A stretch of 64,000 nucleotides of DNA, from contig NZ_JACHZG010000001.1 of the NCBI RefSeq assembly GCF_014193425.1, positions 3,038,001 through 3,102,000 of the forward strand. Direction: 5' to 3'. The position numbers and the translations under genes were made by a program. The notes under the pieces are model-generated. The model worked only from the letters and a program-made list of their open reading frames with translations, ran no database searches and was not told the DNA's origin. Source of the stretch: Microlunatus antarcticus (GTDB lineage: Bacteria; Actinomycetota; Actinomycetes; Propionibacteriales; Propionibacteriaceae). Positions 48,790 through 57,189 of this stretch are shown here, piece by piece (position 1 is the first letter of the stretch; every line of letters begins with the position of its first letter).

Positions 48790-49557
48790 GTGCGTGTCGC
48801 CCCTCCCTCCGTCGCGGTCGACGCCCCCCTCGACCTGGCCGGCCGGCTGGCCACGGCCGGCACGCTGACCCGGCAGGTCGACACCACGCTGCCCGCGCTG
48901 GCCGAGCTGTGCGGCGCCACGGTGGCGGTGTTCGCGGTCGCCGGGTCTCACGCGGCCGGGGTCCGGTGCTGGCCGCCCGACCTGGCGTGGGCGGCGACGC
49001 TGCGCGACACGCTCAGCGCCTCCTGGGAGGACGGTGCGCTCACCCGGTGGCTCCGCGAGGTCGGGGTCGTGCCCCCGGTGTCGGCCAAGGCCGTCGCGCC
49101 GGGGTGGGGTGCCGCGCCCGGGCTGGTCCTGGAGCACCGGGGCCGGGTGCTCGGCGAGCTGCTCGTCGTCCCGGTCGCTCGTACGGGTGCCACGATCGCC
49201 ACCTACCTCGCGGCGCGCTACGAGCGGCCCTTCGACGACGAGGAGCTCGCCGCCGCCCGGGCGCTCCAGCCGGTCGTGGTCGCCACGCACGGGCGCTTCC
49301 TGCGCGCTCCCGACCCGGCGCTGACCGCCCGTCAGACCGAGGTCCTGCACCTGCTCGCGGAGGGTCGGACCGTCCGGGCGGTCGGCTCGCGGCTCGGCAT
49401 CAGCCAGAGCACGGTGGACAAGCACGTCCGCGACCTCTACCGCCGGCTCGGCACCCAGGACCGGGCCTCGACGGTCCGCGCCGCGGGGGCACGCGGCCTC
49501 CTCGACGGGCTGGTCGGCGAGCGCTGGCAGGACCTCCTCGTCCCCGGCGAGGCCTGA
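48790..49557 (+). CDS. LuxR-family transcriptional regulator
   Basis: The protein is 255 residues. The N-terminal 170 residues are a GAF-like or novel sensor domain. The C-terminal LuxR HTH is complete: LTARQTEVLHLLAEGRTVRAVGSRLGISQSTVDKHVRDLYRRLGTQDRASTVRAA. The start is GTG 48790. The 227-nt gap before it contains TTGACA (about 48753-48758) but no clear -10 at proper spacing; the segment from 48585 has no ORF. Convergent with the sigma-factor gene. Confidence 0.85.
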   Translation: MRVAPPSVAVDAPLDLAGRLATAGTLTRQVDTTLPALAELCGATVAVFAVAGSHAAGVRCWPPDLAWAATLRDTLSASWEDGALTRWLREVGVVPPVSAKAVAPGWGAAPGLVLEHRGRVLGELLVVPVARTGATIATYLAARYERPFDDEELAAARALQPVVVATHGRFLRAPDPALTARQTEVLHLLAEGRTVRAVGSRLGISQSTVDKHVRDLYRRLGTQDRASTVRAAGARGLLDGLVGERWQDLLVPGEA

Positions 49558-49592
49558 CCGCGCCGCGGGCTCGCGCCGGGCCGTACAGCTCG

Positions 49593-50456
49593 TCACGACG
49601 CGCTCCGGGCCAGCGCGCTCGGGCAGCGCGCCCGCAGCTGCTCGAGGGCCCGCACCTCGGCCCGCCGCACCCGCCCGACCGGGACGTCCAGCTCGCGGGC
49701 GACGGACGCCAGGCTGCTCGGCGACCGGCCGCCGAAGCCGAGCCGGAGCTCGAGCACCTGCCGGTCGAAGCCGGTGAGCGTCGCCATCAGCCGCCGGGCC
49801 CACACCTCGGGCTCCCGCCGGGACGCGTCGTCGCGGTCCTCGGCCGCGTCGGAGAGCCGGTGCAGGGTCCGCTCGTCGACCTCCTCCAGGGAGCGCACGC
49901 CCCGTTGGCCGAGCAGCCCCGCCGTCCACCGCTCGTCCCGGCCGAGCGCCGTGGCCACCTCCGCGACGGTCGGCAGCCGGCCGAGCTGCTGGGTGAGGGC
50001 GCTCTCCACGCCGCGCGCGGCCCGCAGCTGGTCGTTCCGACTGACCGGGACGGTGGTCGCCGAGGCGAAGCGCGAGGTCGCCGAGCTCACGCAGGTCCGC
50101 ACCCAGTAGGTCGCGTAGGTCGAGAACCGGACCCCCCGCCGGTGGTCGAAGCGCTCCACCGCCGCGATCAGCCCGAGGCAGCCCTCCTGGAACAGGTCCG
50201 CGGCCGGCGCACCGGTGCGGACGTACGGGCCGAGGACCGCGCCCACCAGGCCCAGGTTGGCGGCGACGAACTCCTGCTGCGCCCGCGCCCCCGCGCGCTC
50301 GAGCACGGCGAGCTCCTCGTCGGTCGCGTCGTTGCGCCAGGGGACGTGCGGGTCCTCGCGGGCCGCGGCGGCCAGGACGCCCGCCTCGACGGCGTCGGCC
50401 CACGCCGCCACCTGGGAGGTCGCGTAGGGGTGCTGGGTCGGGGCGGGTGCGCTCAC
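49593..50456 (-). CDS. Sigma-70 family RNA polymerase sigma factor
   Basis: The protein is 287 residues from GTG 50456. Region 2 is clear: LVGAVLGPYVRTGAPAADLFQEGCLGLIAAVERFDHRRGVRFSTYATYWVRTCV, region 3 LPTVAEVATALGRDERW, region 4 RQVLELRLGFGGRSPSSLASVARELDVPVGRVRRAEVRALEQLR. This is an RpoD-like group 2 or 3 sigma factor without region 1. The N-terminal 60 residues (HVPWRNDATDEELAVLERAGA) are variable. The gene follows dnaG in a run of minus-strand genes. Confidence 0.92.
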   Translation of the reverse strand: MSAPAPTQHPYATSQVAAWADAVEAGVLAAAAREDPHVPWRNDATDEELAVLERAGARAQQEFVAANLGLVGAVLGPYVRTGAPAADLFQEGCLGLIAAVERFDHRRGVRFSTYATYWVRTCVSSATSRFASATTVPVSRNDQLRAARGVESALTQQLGRLPTVAEVATALGRDERWTAGLLGQRGVRSLEEVDERTLHRLSDAAEDRDDASRREPEVWARRLMATLTGFDRQVLELRLGFGGRSPSSLASVARELDVPVGRVRRAEVRALEQLRARCPSALARSAS

Positions 50457-50551
50457 GACCGGAGTCTGGTGACGCGCAGCGGGACGCGCCGCCCGCCGGG
50501 AGGTGGCTGTGGAGAACCGGCCGGGTCAGCTCCGCCCTGTGGAGGAGCGGC

Positions 50552-52417
50552 TCAGTCCTGCGCGCCGATGCTGCGCGTCTGGAGGGCCTTGCGGCGCGCC
50601 TCGAGGACCACGAGCTCGGAGAACATCGCGTTGTACTTCTGCTGCGCGGAGACGGGGTTCGTCCGCTGCAGCCGCGACTTCAGGGTCGCGATGCTGCGCA
50701 TCACCGTCAGCAGCTGCAGCCCGGCCGTGTGGGCGACGACGAAGCGCTCGTCGGGGGCACCCTGCAGCGGCAGGGGCTCGACGGAGAGCGCGACGACGAG
50801 CGACCGCACCCGCTCGTCCTCCACGGCGTCGCTGACCCGCTGCGTCCACTCCCCCGGGCCGTCGTCCGCCACGGCCTTCTCCACGCCGGTGAAGACCGCC
50901 GCGTACGCCGGGTGGGTGAAGTCGGCCGGGCTCAGCCCGTCCCAGTGCTCCGGGAACTGCTCGGGCGCCTGGACGAGCAGCTGCGCCGTCTCCCGCTCGA
51001 GGGCGAGATGGCGGTCGCGCGGGTCCGGGATCGGGATCCCGGTCGGCTTCGGCTCCGGCGGGGCCGCCACCGGCTCGGGCGCCGGGGCGCGACGGCTGGA
51101 CCGGGACGCCGCGCGGGAGACCTCGGCCCGGACCTCGTCGGGGTCCATCCCCAGCAGCCCGGCGAGCTCGCGGGCGTAGCCGTTGACCAGGCTCGAGTCG
51201 CGGATGCTCCCGACCAGGGGCGCCGTGGCCCGCAGCGCCTCGAGCCGGCCGTCGGCGCGGTCGAGGTCGTGAGAACCGAGCATGTTGCTCATCACGAAGC
51301 GGTAGAGCGGCATCCGGCGCGCGACCAGCTCGCGAACGGCCGCGTCGCCGTGCTGCAGCCGCAGGTCGCACGGGTCGAGGCCGGTGGGCTCGACGGCGAC
51401 GTACGTCTGGGTGATGAAGTTCTGGTCGCCGGCGAAGACCTTGAGGGCGGCGTTCTGCCCCGCCCGGTCGCCGTCGAAGGTGAAGATCACCTCGCCGTGG
51501 AACGCGTCGTGGTCGCCCATCAGCCGGCGGAGCAGCCGGGCGTGGTCGTCGCCGAAGGCCGTCCCGCAGACCGCCACCGCGGTGTCCACGCCGGAGAGGT
51601 GCGCGGCCATCACGTCGGTGTAGCCCTCGACCACCACGGCCTGGCTCTTGGCGCTGATCTGCTTGCGGGCCAGGTCGAGGCCGTAGAGGACGTGCGACTT
51701 CTTGTAGAGCGGCGTCTCGGGGGTGTTGAGGTACTTGGCCGGCATCCGGTCGTCGTCGCGCAGCCGCCGGGCGCCGAAGCCCAGCACCTGCTTGCCGGAG
51801 TCGCGGATCGGCCAGAGCAGGCGACCCTGGAAGAAGTCCCAGCCCGACTCGCGGGTCAGCCCCGCCTTGACCAGCTCGGTGTCGGAGAAGCCCCGCCCGC
51901 GCAGGTGCTTCAGCAGCGCCTTGCCGTCGGTGGGGGCGAAGCCGACGCCGAACCGTTCCGCGGCGGCCCGGTCGAAGCCACGCCCGCCCAGGAACTGCCG
52001 CCCGATCAGCGCGTCGGGCGTCGAGAGCTGCTCGGTGTAGAACTCCTCGGCGGCCTGGTTGGCCTCCATCAGCCGCAGCCGCAGCCCCGGCTCCTGGCGC
52101 GGGCCGCTCTGCTCGGTGTAGCGCAGCACGATGCCGACCCGGTCGGCCAGGCGCTCCACCGCCTCGGCGAAGGACAGGCTGTCGATCTTCTGCTGGAACG
52201 TGATGACGTCGCCGCCCTCGCCGCACCCGAAGCAGTAGAAGAACCCACGCGCCGGCGTGACCTGGAAGCTCGGTGTCTTCTCGTCGTGGAAGGGGCACAG
52301 GCCCTTGAGGGACCCGCCGCCCGCGTTGCGCAGCGCGACGTACGAGCCCACGACCTCGTCGATCCGGGCGCGTTCCCGGACGGCGACGACGTCCTCGTCG
52401 TTGATCCGCCCGGCCAC
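50552..52417 (-). CDS. dnaG: DNA primase
   Basis: The protein is 621 residues from GTG 52417. N-terminal CHC2 zinc site C41-x2-H44...C62-x2-C65 (GLCPFHDEKTPSF, YCFGCGEGGD), a catalytic core with AVVVEGYTDVMAAHLSG and VIFTFDGDRAGQNAALKVF (TOPRIM acidic residues), and a C-terminal DnaB-binding region with low-complexity linker (RAPAPEPVAAPPEPKP). It makes RNA primers at the replication fork. Order dgt-dnaG is typical in actinobacteria. Confidence 0.97.
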   Translation of the reverse strand: MAGRINDEDVVAVRERARIDEVVGSYVALRNAGGGSLKGLCPFHDEKTPSFQVTPARGFFYCFGCGEGGDVITFQQKIDSLSFAEAVERLADRVGIVLRYTEQSGPRQEPGLRLRLMEANQAAEEFYTEQLSTPDALIGRQFLGGRGFDRAAAERFGVGFAPTDGKALLKHLRGRGFSDTELVKAGLTRESGWDFFQGRLLWPIRDSGKQVLGFGARRLRDDDRMPAKYLNTPETPLYKKSHVLYGLDLARKQISAKSQAVVVEGYTDVMAAHLSGVDTAVAVCGTAFGDDHARLLRRLMGDHDAFHGEVIFTFDGDRAGQNAALKVFAGDQNFITQTYVAVEPTGLDPCDLRLQHGDAAVRELVARRMPLYRFVMSNMLGSHDLDRADGRLEALRATAPLVGSIRDSSLVNGYARELAGLLGMDPDEVRAEVSRAASRSSRRAPAPEPVAAPPEPKPTGIPIPDPRDRHLALERETAQLLVQAPEQFPEHWDGLSPADFTHPAYAAVFTGVEKAVADDGPGEWTQRVSDAVEDERVRSLVVALSVEPLPLQGAPDERFVVAHTAGLQLLTVMRSIATLKSRLQRTNPVSAQQKYNAMFSELVVLEARRKALQTRSIGAQD

Positions 52418-52481
52418 GTCGGGAGTCTAGTGGCGCCGTTCGCGCTCGCCCCGGTTGTGCACAGGCCCCGTCCGCGGCCCG

Positions 52482-53390
52482 TCAGCGGGAGGCGGACTCG
52501 GCCCGCGCGGGAATGGGCACAGGGGGCTCGAGGGGTGGGTGGCGGGCGCGCCACCAGGGCGCGAGACGTTCCAGGGGGGCAAAGGCGAGCCAGCAGACGA
52601 CCGTCGGGGCGAAGTGGATGTAGAGCATCGCCACGGTGAAGACGTGGAAGCCCATCCAGAACAGGGCTGCGCAGAGCAGCGCACGACCGCGCAGCCACAG
52701 CACGACGACCGAGCCGAGCTCGGCCAGGATCGAGAACCACTGCATCACGTGCAGGACGCCCGGGTACGGGATCAGCAGCTGCCCGAGCCCGTGCGGCCGC
52801 CGGACGACCGCCCACAGCAGGATGTAGCTCTCCGGCCACCCGGTCAGGCTCCACCCGCGCGGGTCGTTGCTGATCTTGGTCAGCGCCGAGAGGAAGTAGG
52901 TGCCGATGACGGCGATCTGCACCACCTTGAGCGCCCAGCCCGCCTGGGCGGAGCGTCGCCCGGAGGACCAGCCGCCCGGGACCGCGCCGACCGTCGGGAG
53001 CACCCACAGCGCGACGACCAGGGCGAGGTGGTCGTGGTCGACCTTGCCGTAGCTGAAGCCGATGGCGACCCACCAGGTGAACGCGGCGGCGACGACCCAG
53101 CCGGTCGACCGTGGCGCACGTCCGGTCAGCCCGGCGACGCAGCCGGCGACGAGGACGGCGTACAGGCCCCAGGCCAGCGGGAGGCTCGGCGGCGGCAGGT
53201 GCAGCACCTCGGCGAAGATCAGCGGCCGGTAGAGGTCGGGGTGGTGACTGAGCGGGATCGGGTCGCGGACGATCAGGTGCATGTCGAGCAGCACGAAGAC
53301 GTAGAGCACCCGGCGCAGGACCGCCACCCGGGCCTCGGGGAGGACGGGCGCGAACCAGCCGGCCACCGACCCCGGACGGGGCGTGCTCAC
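52482..53390 (-). CDS. HTTM-domain (vitamin-K gamma-carboxylase-like) membrane protein
   Basis: The protein is 302 residues from GTG 53390, which overlaps the upstream stop by 4 nt. Multi-pass membrane protein of the HTTM family: VLLDMHLIVRDPIPLSHHPDLYRP, KVVQIAVIGTYFLSALTKISNDPRGWSLTG, and HVMQWFSILAELGSVVVLWLRG. Homologues are related to vitamin-K-dependent gamma-carboxylase but usually lack proof of activity. Works with the small anchored protein encoded upstream (inference from coupling). Confidence 0.82.
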   Translation of the reverse strand: MSTPRPGSVAGWFAPVLPEARVAVLRRVLYVFVLLDMHLIVRDPIPLSHHPDLYRPLIFAEVLHLPPPSLPLAWGLYAVLVAGCVAGLTGRAPRSTGWVVAAAFTWWVAIGFSYGKVDHDHLALVVALWVLPTVGAVPGGWSSGRRSAQAGWALKVVQIAVIGTYFLSALTKISNDPRGWSLTGWPESYILLWAVVRRPHGLGQLLIPYPGVLHVMQWFSILAELGSVVVLWLRGRALLCAALFWMGFHVFTVAMLYIHFAPTVVCWLAFAPLERLAPWWRARHPPLEPPVPIPARAESASR

Positions 53391-53857
53391 GGCGTGACCC
53401 GCCACTGGGCGAGCGGGACCTCGTCGCGGGACACGACCCTGCCCTTGTGCAGGTAGCTCCGGTCCTGGACGAGGAGGACCTCGACGGGGCGGGGCTGGTC
53501 GGGGTGGCGAGAGCTCCAGCCGTCGCTGACCGCCCGGAGCAGGCTCGGGTCGCGCTCGAAGCGCGGGATCTGCGCCTCGACCTCGGCGCGGCTGATGCCG
53601 GCCGTCTCGACCCGCAGCGGCAGCTCGATGCGCGAACCGTCCGGCATCAGCCCGTAGGTGCGGGTGACGAGGACCGTGTCGTTCGGACCGGGGCGGAACG
53701 CGTACTGCGACAGCGGCCCCAGGGGCCAGGCGTCGTCCTTCACGGCCAGCGAGGTCGACCCGTGCACCAGCAGGACGACGAGGACGATCGCGGCGAACAC
53801 CCGCCAGGCCAGCGATCCGCGGCTGATCGGCCGCACGTCGACGTCGGACCCGCTCAC
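53387..53857 (-). CDS. Small membrane-anchored partner of the HTTM protein
   Basis: The protein is 156 residues with one N-terminal transmembrane helix (WRVFAAIVLVVLLVHGSTSLAV) and a C-terminal outside domain (WPLGPLSQYAFRPGPNDTVLVTRTYGLMPDG, PVEVLLVQDRSYLHKGRVVSRDEVPLAQWRV). The stop overlaps the HTTM start (GTGA). Similar partner proteins are commonly found beside HTTM genes in actinobacteria; function unknown. Confidence 0.72.
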   Translation of the reverse strand: MSGSDVDVRPISRGSLAWRVFAAIVLVVLLVHGSTSLAVKDDAWPLGPLSQYAFRPGPNDTVLVTRTYGLMPDGSRIELPLRVETAGISRAEVEAQIPRFERDPSLLRAVSDGWSSRHPDQPRPVEVLLVQDRSYLHKGRVVSRDEVPLAQWRVTP

Positions 53858-53897
53858 GTCGGCGATTGAAGCACGCAGCAGGCTACGAGGCCGTCAC

Positions 53898-53939
53898 CGA
53901 TGAGGATCGTGCACCGATGTCGGTGCACGATCCTCATCG
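53898..53939. terminator. Perfect 20-bp hairpin downstream of the aldo/keto reductase gene
   Basis: Arms 53898-53917 and 53920-53939 (CGATGAGGATCGTGCACCGA and its exact complement) have a 2-nt loop. It is 16 nt after the aldo/keto reductase stop and 41 nt before the next gene's start, so it probably ends that transcript. No U tract. Confidence 0.75.
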
Positions 53940-53954
53940 CTGTCGGGTGTGTTC

Positions 53955-54818
53955 CTAGCCGGCCGCGTTCAGGCGGGCCAGCTCGTCGCTGCTCAGCTCG
54001 AGGTCGGCGGCGGTGGCGGAGTCGGTGATCGTCTCCGGACGCGAGGCGCCCGGGATCGGGATCACGACGTCGGCCAGCGCGAGCTCCCAGGCCAGGCACA
54101 CGACCTGCGGGCTGACGCCGCGCTCCGACGCGACCTCGGCGAACGGCGCGAACTTGTCGCCCAGCCCCGCCGCGTTGGTGATGCCGCCGAGCGGGCTCCA
54201 CGGCAGGAACGCGATGCCGAGCTCGGCGCACAGCTCGAGCTCGCCCTGGCTGGTGCGGAACGACGGGCTGAACTGGTTCTGCACCGAGGCGAGACGGCCG
54301 TCGAGGAGGTCGTTGGCCTGCCGGATCTGGTCGACGTCGGTGTTCGAGACGCCGGCGAGGGCGATCAGGCCCTCGTCGAGCAGCTCCTTCAGGACGCCGA
54401 CGGACTCCTCGAAGGGGACCTCGGGGTCGGGACGGTGGAACTGGTAGAGCCCGATCTGCTCGACGCCGAGGCGCTTCGCCGACTCCTGCGCGGCCTGACG
54501 GAGGTGCTTGGCGCTGCCGTCGGCGGTCCAGCTGCCGTCGCCCGGACGCAGGTGCCCGCCCTTGGTGGCCACGACCACGTCGTCGGTCGACCCGCCGTAC
54601 GACTTCAGCGCCTCGGCGATGAGCGACTCGTTGTGGCCGACCTCGTCGCCGTGCCAGTGGTAGGCGTCGGCGGTGTCGATCAGGGTGATGCCGGCGTCGA
54701 GCGCGGCGTGGATGGTGGCGATGGACCGGGGGCGGTCCGGGCGGCCCTCGATGGACATGGGCATGCCGCCGAGGCCGATCGCAGAGACGGACCGGCCGGC
54801 GAGAGTGCGTTGCTTCAT
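53955..54818 (-). CDS. Aldo/keto reductase
   Basis: The protein is 287 residues from ATG 54818 after AGGAG. TIM-barrel oxidoreductase with IGLGGMPMS, LIDTADAYHWHGDEVGHNESLIAEAL containing Asp and Tyr, VVATKGGHLRPGDG with Lys, and GLYQFHRPDPEVPFEES with His. NADPH-dependent carbonyl reduction; substrate unknown. Monocistronic, bounded by the hairpin downstream. Confidence 0.9.
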   Translation of the reverse strand: MKQRTLAGRSVSAIGLGGMPMSIEGRPDRPRSIATIHAALDAGITLIDTADAYHWHGDEVGHNESLIAEALKSYGGSTDDVVVATKGGHLRPGDGSWTADGSAKHLRQAAQESAKRLGVEQIGLYQFHRPDPEVPFEESVGVLKELLDEGLIALAGVSNTDVDQIRQANDLLDGRLASVQNQFSPSFRTSQGELELCAELGIAFLPWSPLGGITNAAGLGDKFAPFAEVASERGVSPQVVCLAWELALADVVIPIPGASRPETITDSATAADLELSSDELARLNAAG

Positions 54819-54828
54819 AGCTCCTGCT

Positions 54829-54866
54829 TACCCGCCCGGGCGCAGTCTCTACCCGCCCGGGCGCAG
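54829..54866. repeat. Tandem 17-nt direct repeat carrying the dgt stop codon
   Basis: TACCCGCCCGGGCGCAG occurs at 54829-54845 and 54850-54866 (21-nt period). The right copy contains the dgt stop codon and last codons; the left copy repeats them in the spacer before the aldo/keto reductase. Each copy holds a self-complementary CGCCCGGGCG. Confidence 0.8.
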
Positions 54867-55913
54867 GGGCAGACGCTCCGAGGCCCACCCGAGGTCGCGG
54901 ACGGCCAGGTCGAAGGCGAACCGGTCCGTCATCCCCGCCACGTACGTCACCGCGGTCAGCACCGGGTCGTCGGTCGGGACCACCGTTCCGGGCAGTGCCC
55001 CGGGATGGGCCGTGAAGTGCTCGACCAGCGCCTGCAGCACCTCGACCACCGCCCGCGACTGGGCCAGCGACTCGGGCCGGACGTAGATCCGCTCGTAGTT
55101 GAACGCCCGCAGCGAGGCCAGCGCCGCAGCCGAGTCGGCCGCCATCCCGACCTCGCCGTGCTCGGCCACCCCGGCCACCACCGCGCGGACGAAGTGCCCC
55201 AGCTGCTCGCGCCGCGACCGCCCGGCCACGTCCGCGACGGCGTCGGGGATCTCGTCCGTGCCCAGGATCCCGGCGTGGACGGCGTCCTCGAGGTCGTGGG
55301 CGCAGTAGGCGATCCGGTCGGCCCAGCTGACGATCTCCCCCTCGACGGTGCTCGGTGCCGGGCGGGACCAGGAGTGGTTCCGGATGCCGTCGAGCGTCTG
55401 GGCGCAGAGGTTGAGGTCGAGCAGGGAGACGTCGGCGCCCCACGGGCCGTGGTCGAAGCCGCCGGGCACGTACGCGTCGAACGCGTCCTCGCTGGCGTGC
55501 CCGCCGGGGCCGTGGCCGCAGTCGTGGCCCAGGGCGATCGCCTCGGCCAGCGCCACGTTCACGCCGACGCCGCGGGCGATCGACGTCGCCACCTGCGCGA
55601 CCTCGAGGGCGTGCGTCAGCCGCGTCCGCTGGTGGTCGGTCGGGTGCACGACGACCTGGGTCTTGCCCGCCAGCCGGCGGAACGCGGTCGAGTGCACGAT
55701 CCGGTCCCGGTCCCGCTCGAAGCAGGTCCGCTCGGCGTCGGGCTCCTCGGGCCGGACGCGGTCCCCCGCCCCCGCGGCGAGGGTCGCGCCGGAGCGCAGC
55801 GACTCCCGCTCGTACGCCTCCCGCGTCAGCCGGTCGACCGTCCGGCCGGGCCCGACGTGCCCGTGCGACCCGGCGTGGGCGCGGACGAGGCCCTCGGCCG
55901 CGTGGCCGTGCAT
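54849..55913 (-). CDS. dgt: Deoxyguanosinetriphosphate triphosphohydrolase
   Basis: The protein is about 354 residues from ATG 55913. HD-domain phosphohydrolase: VHSTAFRRLAGKTQVV, RTRLTHALEVAQVATSIARG, ALGHDCGHGPGGHASEDAFD (His-Asp metal site), NHSWSRP, IVSWADRIAYCAHDLEDAV. Splits dGTP to deoxyguanosine and triphosphate. The frame is open to GTG 56012, which overlaps dusB; that longer start would translate the repeat at 55971-55995 as PFDKLRTGSV. Neither start has a clear ribosome site. Confidence 0.88.
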   Translation of the reverse strand: MHGHAAEGLVRAHAGSHGHVGPGRTVDRLTREAYERESLRSGATLAAGAGDRVRPEEPDAERTCFERDRDRIVHSTAFRRLAGKTQVVVHPTDHQRTRLTHALEVAQVATSIARGVGVNVALAEAIALGHDCGHGPGGHASEDAFDAYVPGGFDHGPWGADVSLLDLNLCAQTLDGIRNHSWSRPAPSTVEGEIVSWADRIAYCAHDLEDAVHAGILGTDEIPDAVADVAGRSRREQLGHFVRAVVAGVAEHGEVGMAADSAAALASLRAFNYERIYVRPESLAQSRAVVEVLQALVEHFTAHPGALPGTVVPTDDPVLTAVTYVAGMTDRFAFDLAVRDLGWASERLPLRPGG

Positions 55914-55970
55914 GGTCGTCGCCCACTGCTGGGCGCGCGCCGAGGGCTCGGGCCCGTCGACCGAGCCTGT

Positions 55971-55995
55971 CCTGAGCTTGTCGAAGGGCTCAGGG
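55971..55995. repeat. Palindromic CCTGAGC-TTGTCGAAGG-GCTCAGG repeat
   Basis: CCTGAGC and GCTCAGG form a 7-bp stem over the loop TTGTCGAAGG. The same sequence family occurs at 61105-61133, 61491-61513 and 61571-61593. Read as protein it gives the FDKLRTG-type peptide often seen in bacterial proteomes. Confidence 0.85.
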
Positions 55996-56004
55996 CGCAA
56001 CGGG

Positions 56005-57189
56005 TCAGCCACCCGAGACGTGCTCGTCGTCGTCGAGGTCCAGAGTGGCGCCGCTGGTGTCGTCGAGCCAGTGCTCGGGCAGCGCGACCTTGCTCTTCGG
56101 CGCACCCTGGCGGCCGCGCGGCGTCCCCAGCTCGGTGACCGGGAAGGCCAGGTCGGGGTCGAGCCCGGCCAGCGCGGCGTCGAGCTCGGCGAACGACGAC
56201 ACCATGGCCAGCGCGCGCCGGGTGTCGCCGCCGACGGGATAGCCCTTGAGGTACCAGGCCATGTGCTTGCGCAGGTCGGTCAGCGCGCGGCGTTCACCCT
56301 GCTCGGGGTCGGTCTGGAGCCCGGCGAGCAGCTCGGCGTGCCGGCGGATGGTCACGGCGACCTCACCGGAGGTCGGCAGGGCACGACGCTCCGAGTCGCT
56401 CCCTGAACCGTCCCCCTGCAGCGCCACCGCGAGGTCGTGGAACAACCACGGCCGACCCAGGCAGCCACGGCCCACGACGACGCCGTCGGCGCCGGTCTGG
56501 TCGAGCATGCGGCGGGCGTCCTCGGCCTCCCAGACGTCGCCGTTGCCGAGCACCGGGATGGAGACGTGCTCCTTGAGCTTGGCGATGGTCGACCAGTCGG
56601 CGTGGCCGGAGTAGGACTGCTGCGCCGTACGCCCGTGCAGCGCGATGGAGGCGCAGCCCTCCTCCTCCGCGATGGTGCCGGCGTCGAGGTAGGTCTGGTG
56701 CGCGTCGTCGATCCCGACGCGGGTCTTCATCGTGACGGGGACGCCGTACGGGCGCGCGGCCGCGACGACGGCCCGCAGGATCGAGCGCAGCCGGTCCCGC
56801 TTGTACGGCAGCGCCGCTCCCCCGCCCTTGCGGGTGACCTTGGGGACCGGGCAGCCGAAGTTCAGGTCGACGTGGCCCACGCCGAAGCGCTCGCAGAGGA
56901 TCGCCGTCGCGTCGGCCATCGTGACGGGGTCGACGCCGTAGAGCTGCACGCTCCGGGTCGTCTCCCCGGGGTCGAACTGCAGCATCTCCATCGTCTTGCG
57001 GTCCCCGGCCACGATCCCGCGGCTGGTGATCATCTCGCAGACGAACAACCCGTCCGTCCCGCCGCCGGCCTCGTGCTGCTCGCGGCAGAGCTGCCGGTAG
57101 GCCGCGTTCGTCACCCCCGCCATGGGGGCGAGCTCGACGACCGGGGCCGCCGCAGCCCAGGGGCCGGTTCTCGTCGAGAGCCCGGTCAT
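56005..57189 (-). CDS. dusB: tRNA-dihydrouridine synthase
   Basis: The protein is 394 residues, an FMN-dependent Dus enzyme: LAPMAGVTNAAYRQLC, FVCEMITSRGIV, VQLYGVDPVTMADATAIL, HVDLNFGCPVPKVTRKGGGAAL with catalytic Cys 113, VTMKTRVGIDD, IALHGRTAQQSYSG and VVVGRGCLGRPWLF for phosphate binding. It reduces uridines in the tRNA D-loop. The ATG shares one base with the glyS stop (TGATG), so translation is coupled. The C-terminus has an extra 40-residue tail. Confidence 0.94.
   Translation of the reverse strand: MTGLSTRTGPWAAAAPVVELAPMAGVTNAAYRQLCREQHEAGGGTDGLFVCEMITSRGIVAGDRKTMEMLQFDPGETTRSVQLYGVDPVTMADATAILCERFGVGHVDLNFGCPVPKVTRKGGGAALPYKRDRLRSILRAVVAAARPYGVPVTMKTRVGIDDAHQTYLDAGTIAEEEGCASIALHGRTAQQSYSGHADWSTIAKLKEHVSIPVLGNGDVWEAEDARRMLDQTGADGVVVGRGCLGRPWLFHDLAVALQGDGSGSDSERRALPTSGEVAVTIRRHAELLAGLQTDPEQGERRALTDLRKHMAWYLKGYPVGGDTRRALAMVSSFAELDAALAGLDPDLAFPVTELGTPRGRQGAPKSKVALPEHWLDDTSGATLDLDDDEHVSGG

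Noticed and set aside
48909-51179. A 756-codon plus-strand frame across LuxR, sigma and dnaG.
   Set aside because: Low-complexity antisense frame with no recognisable domains.
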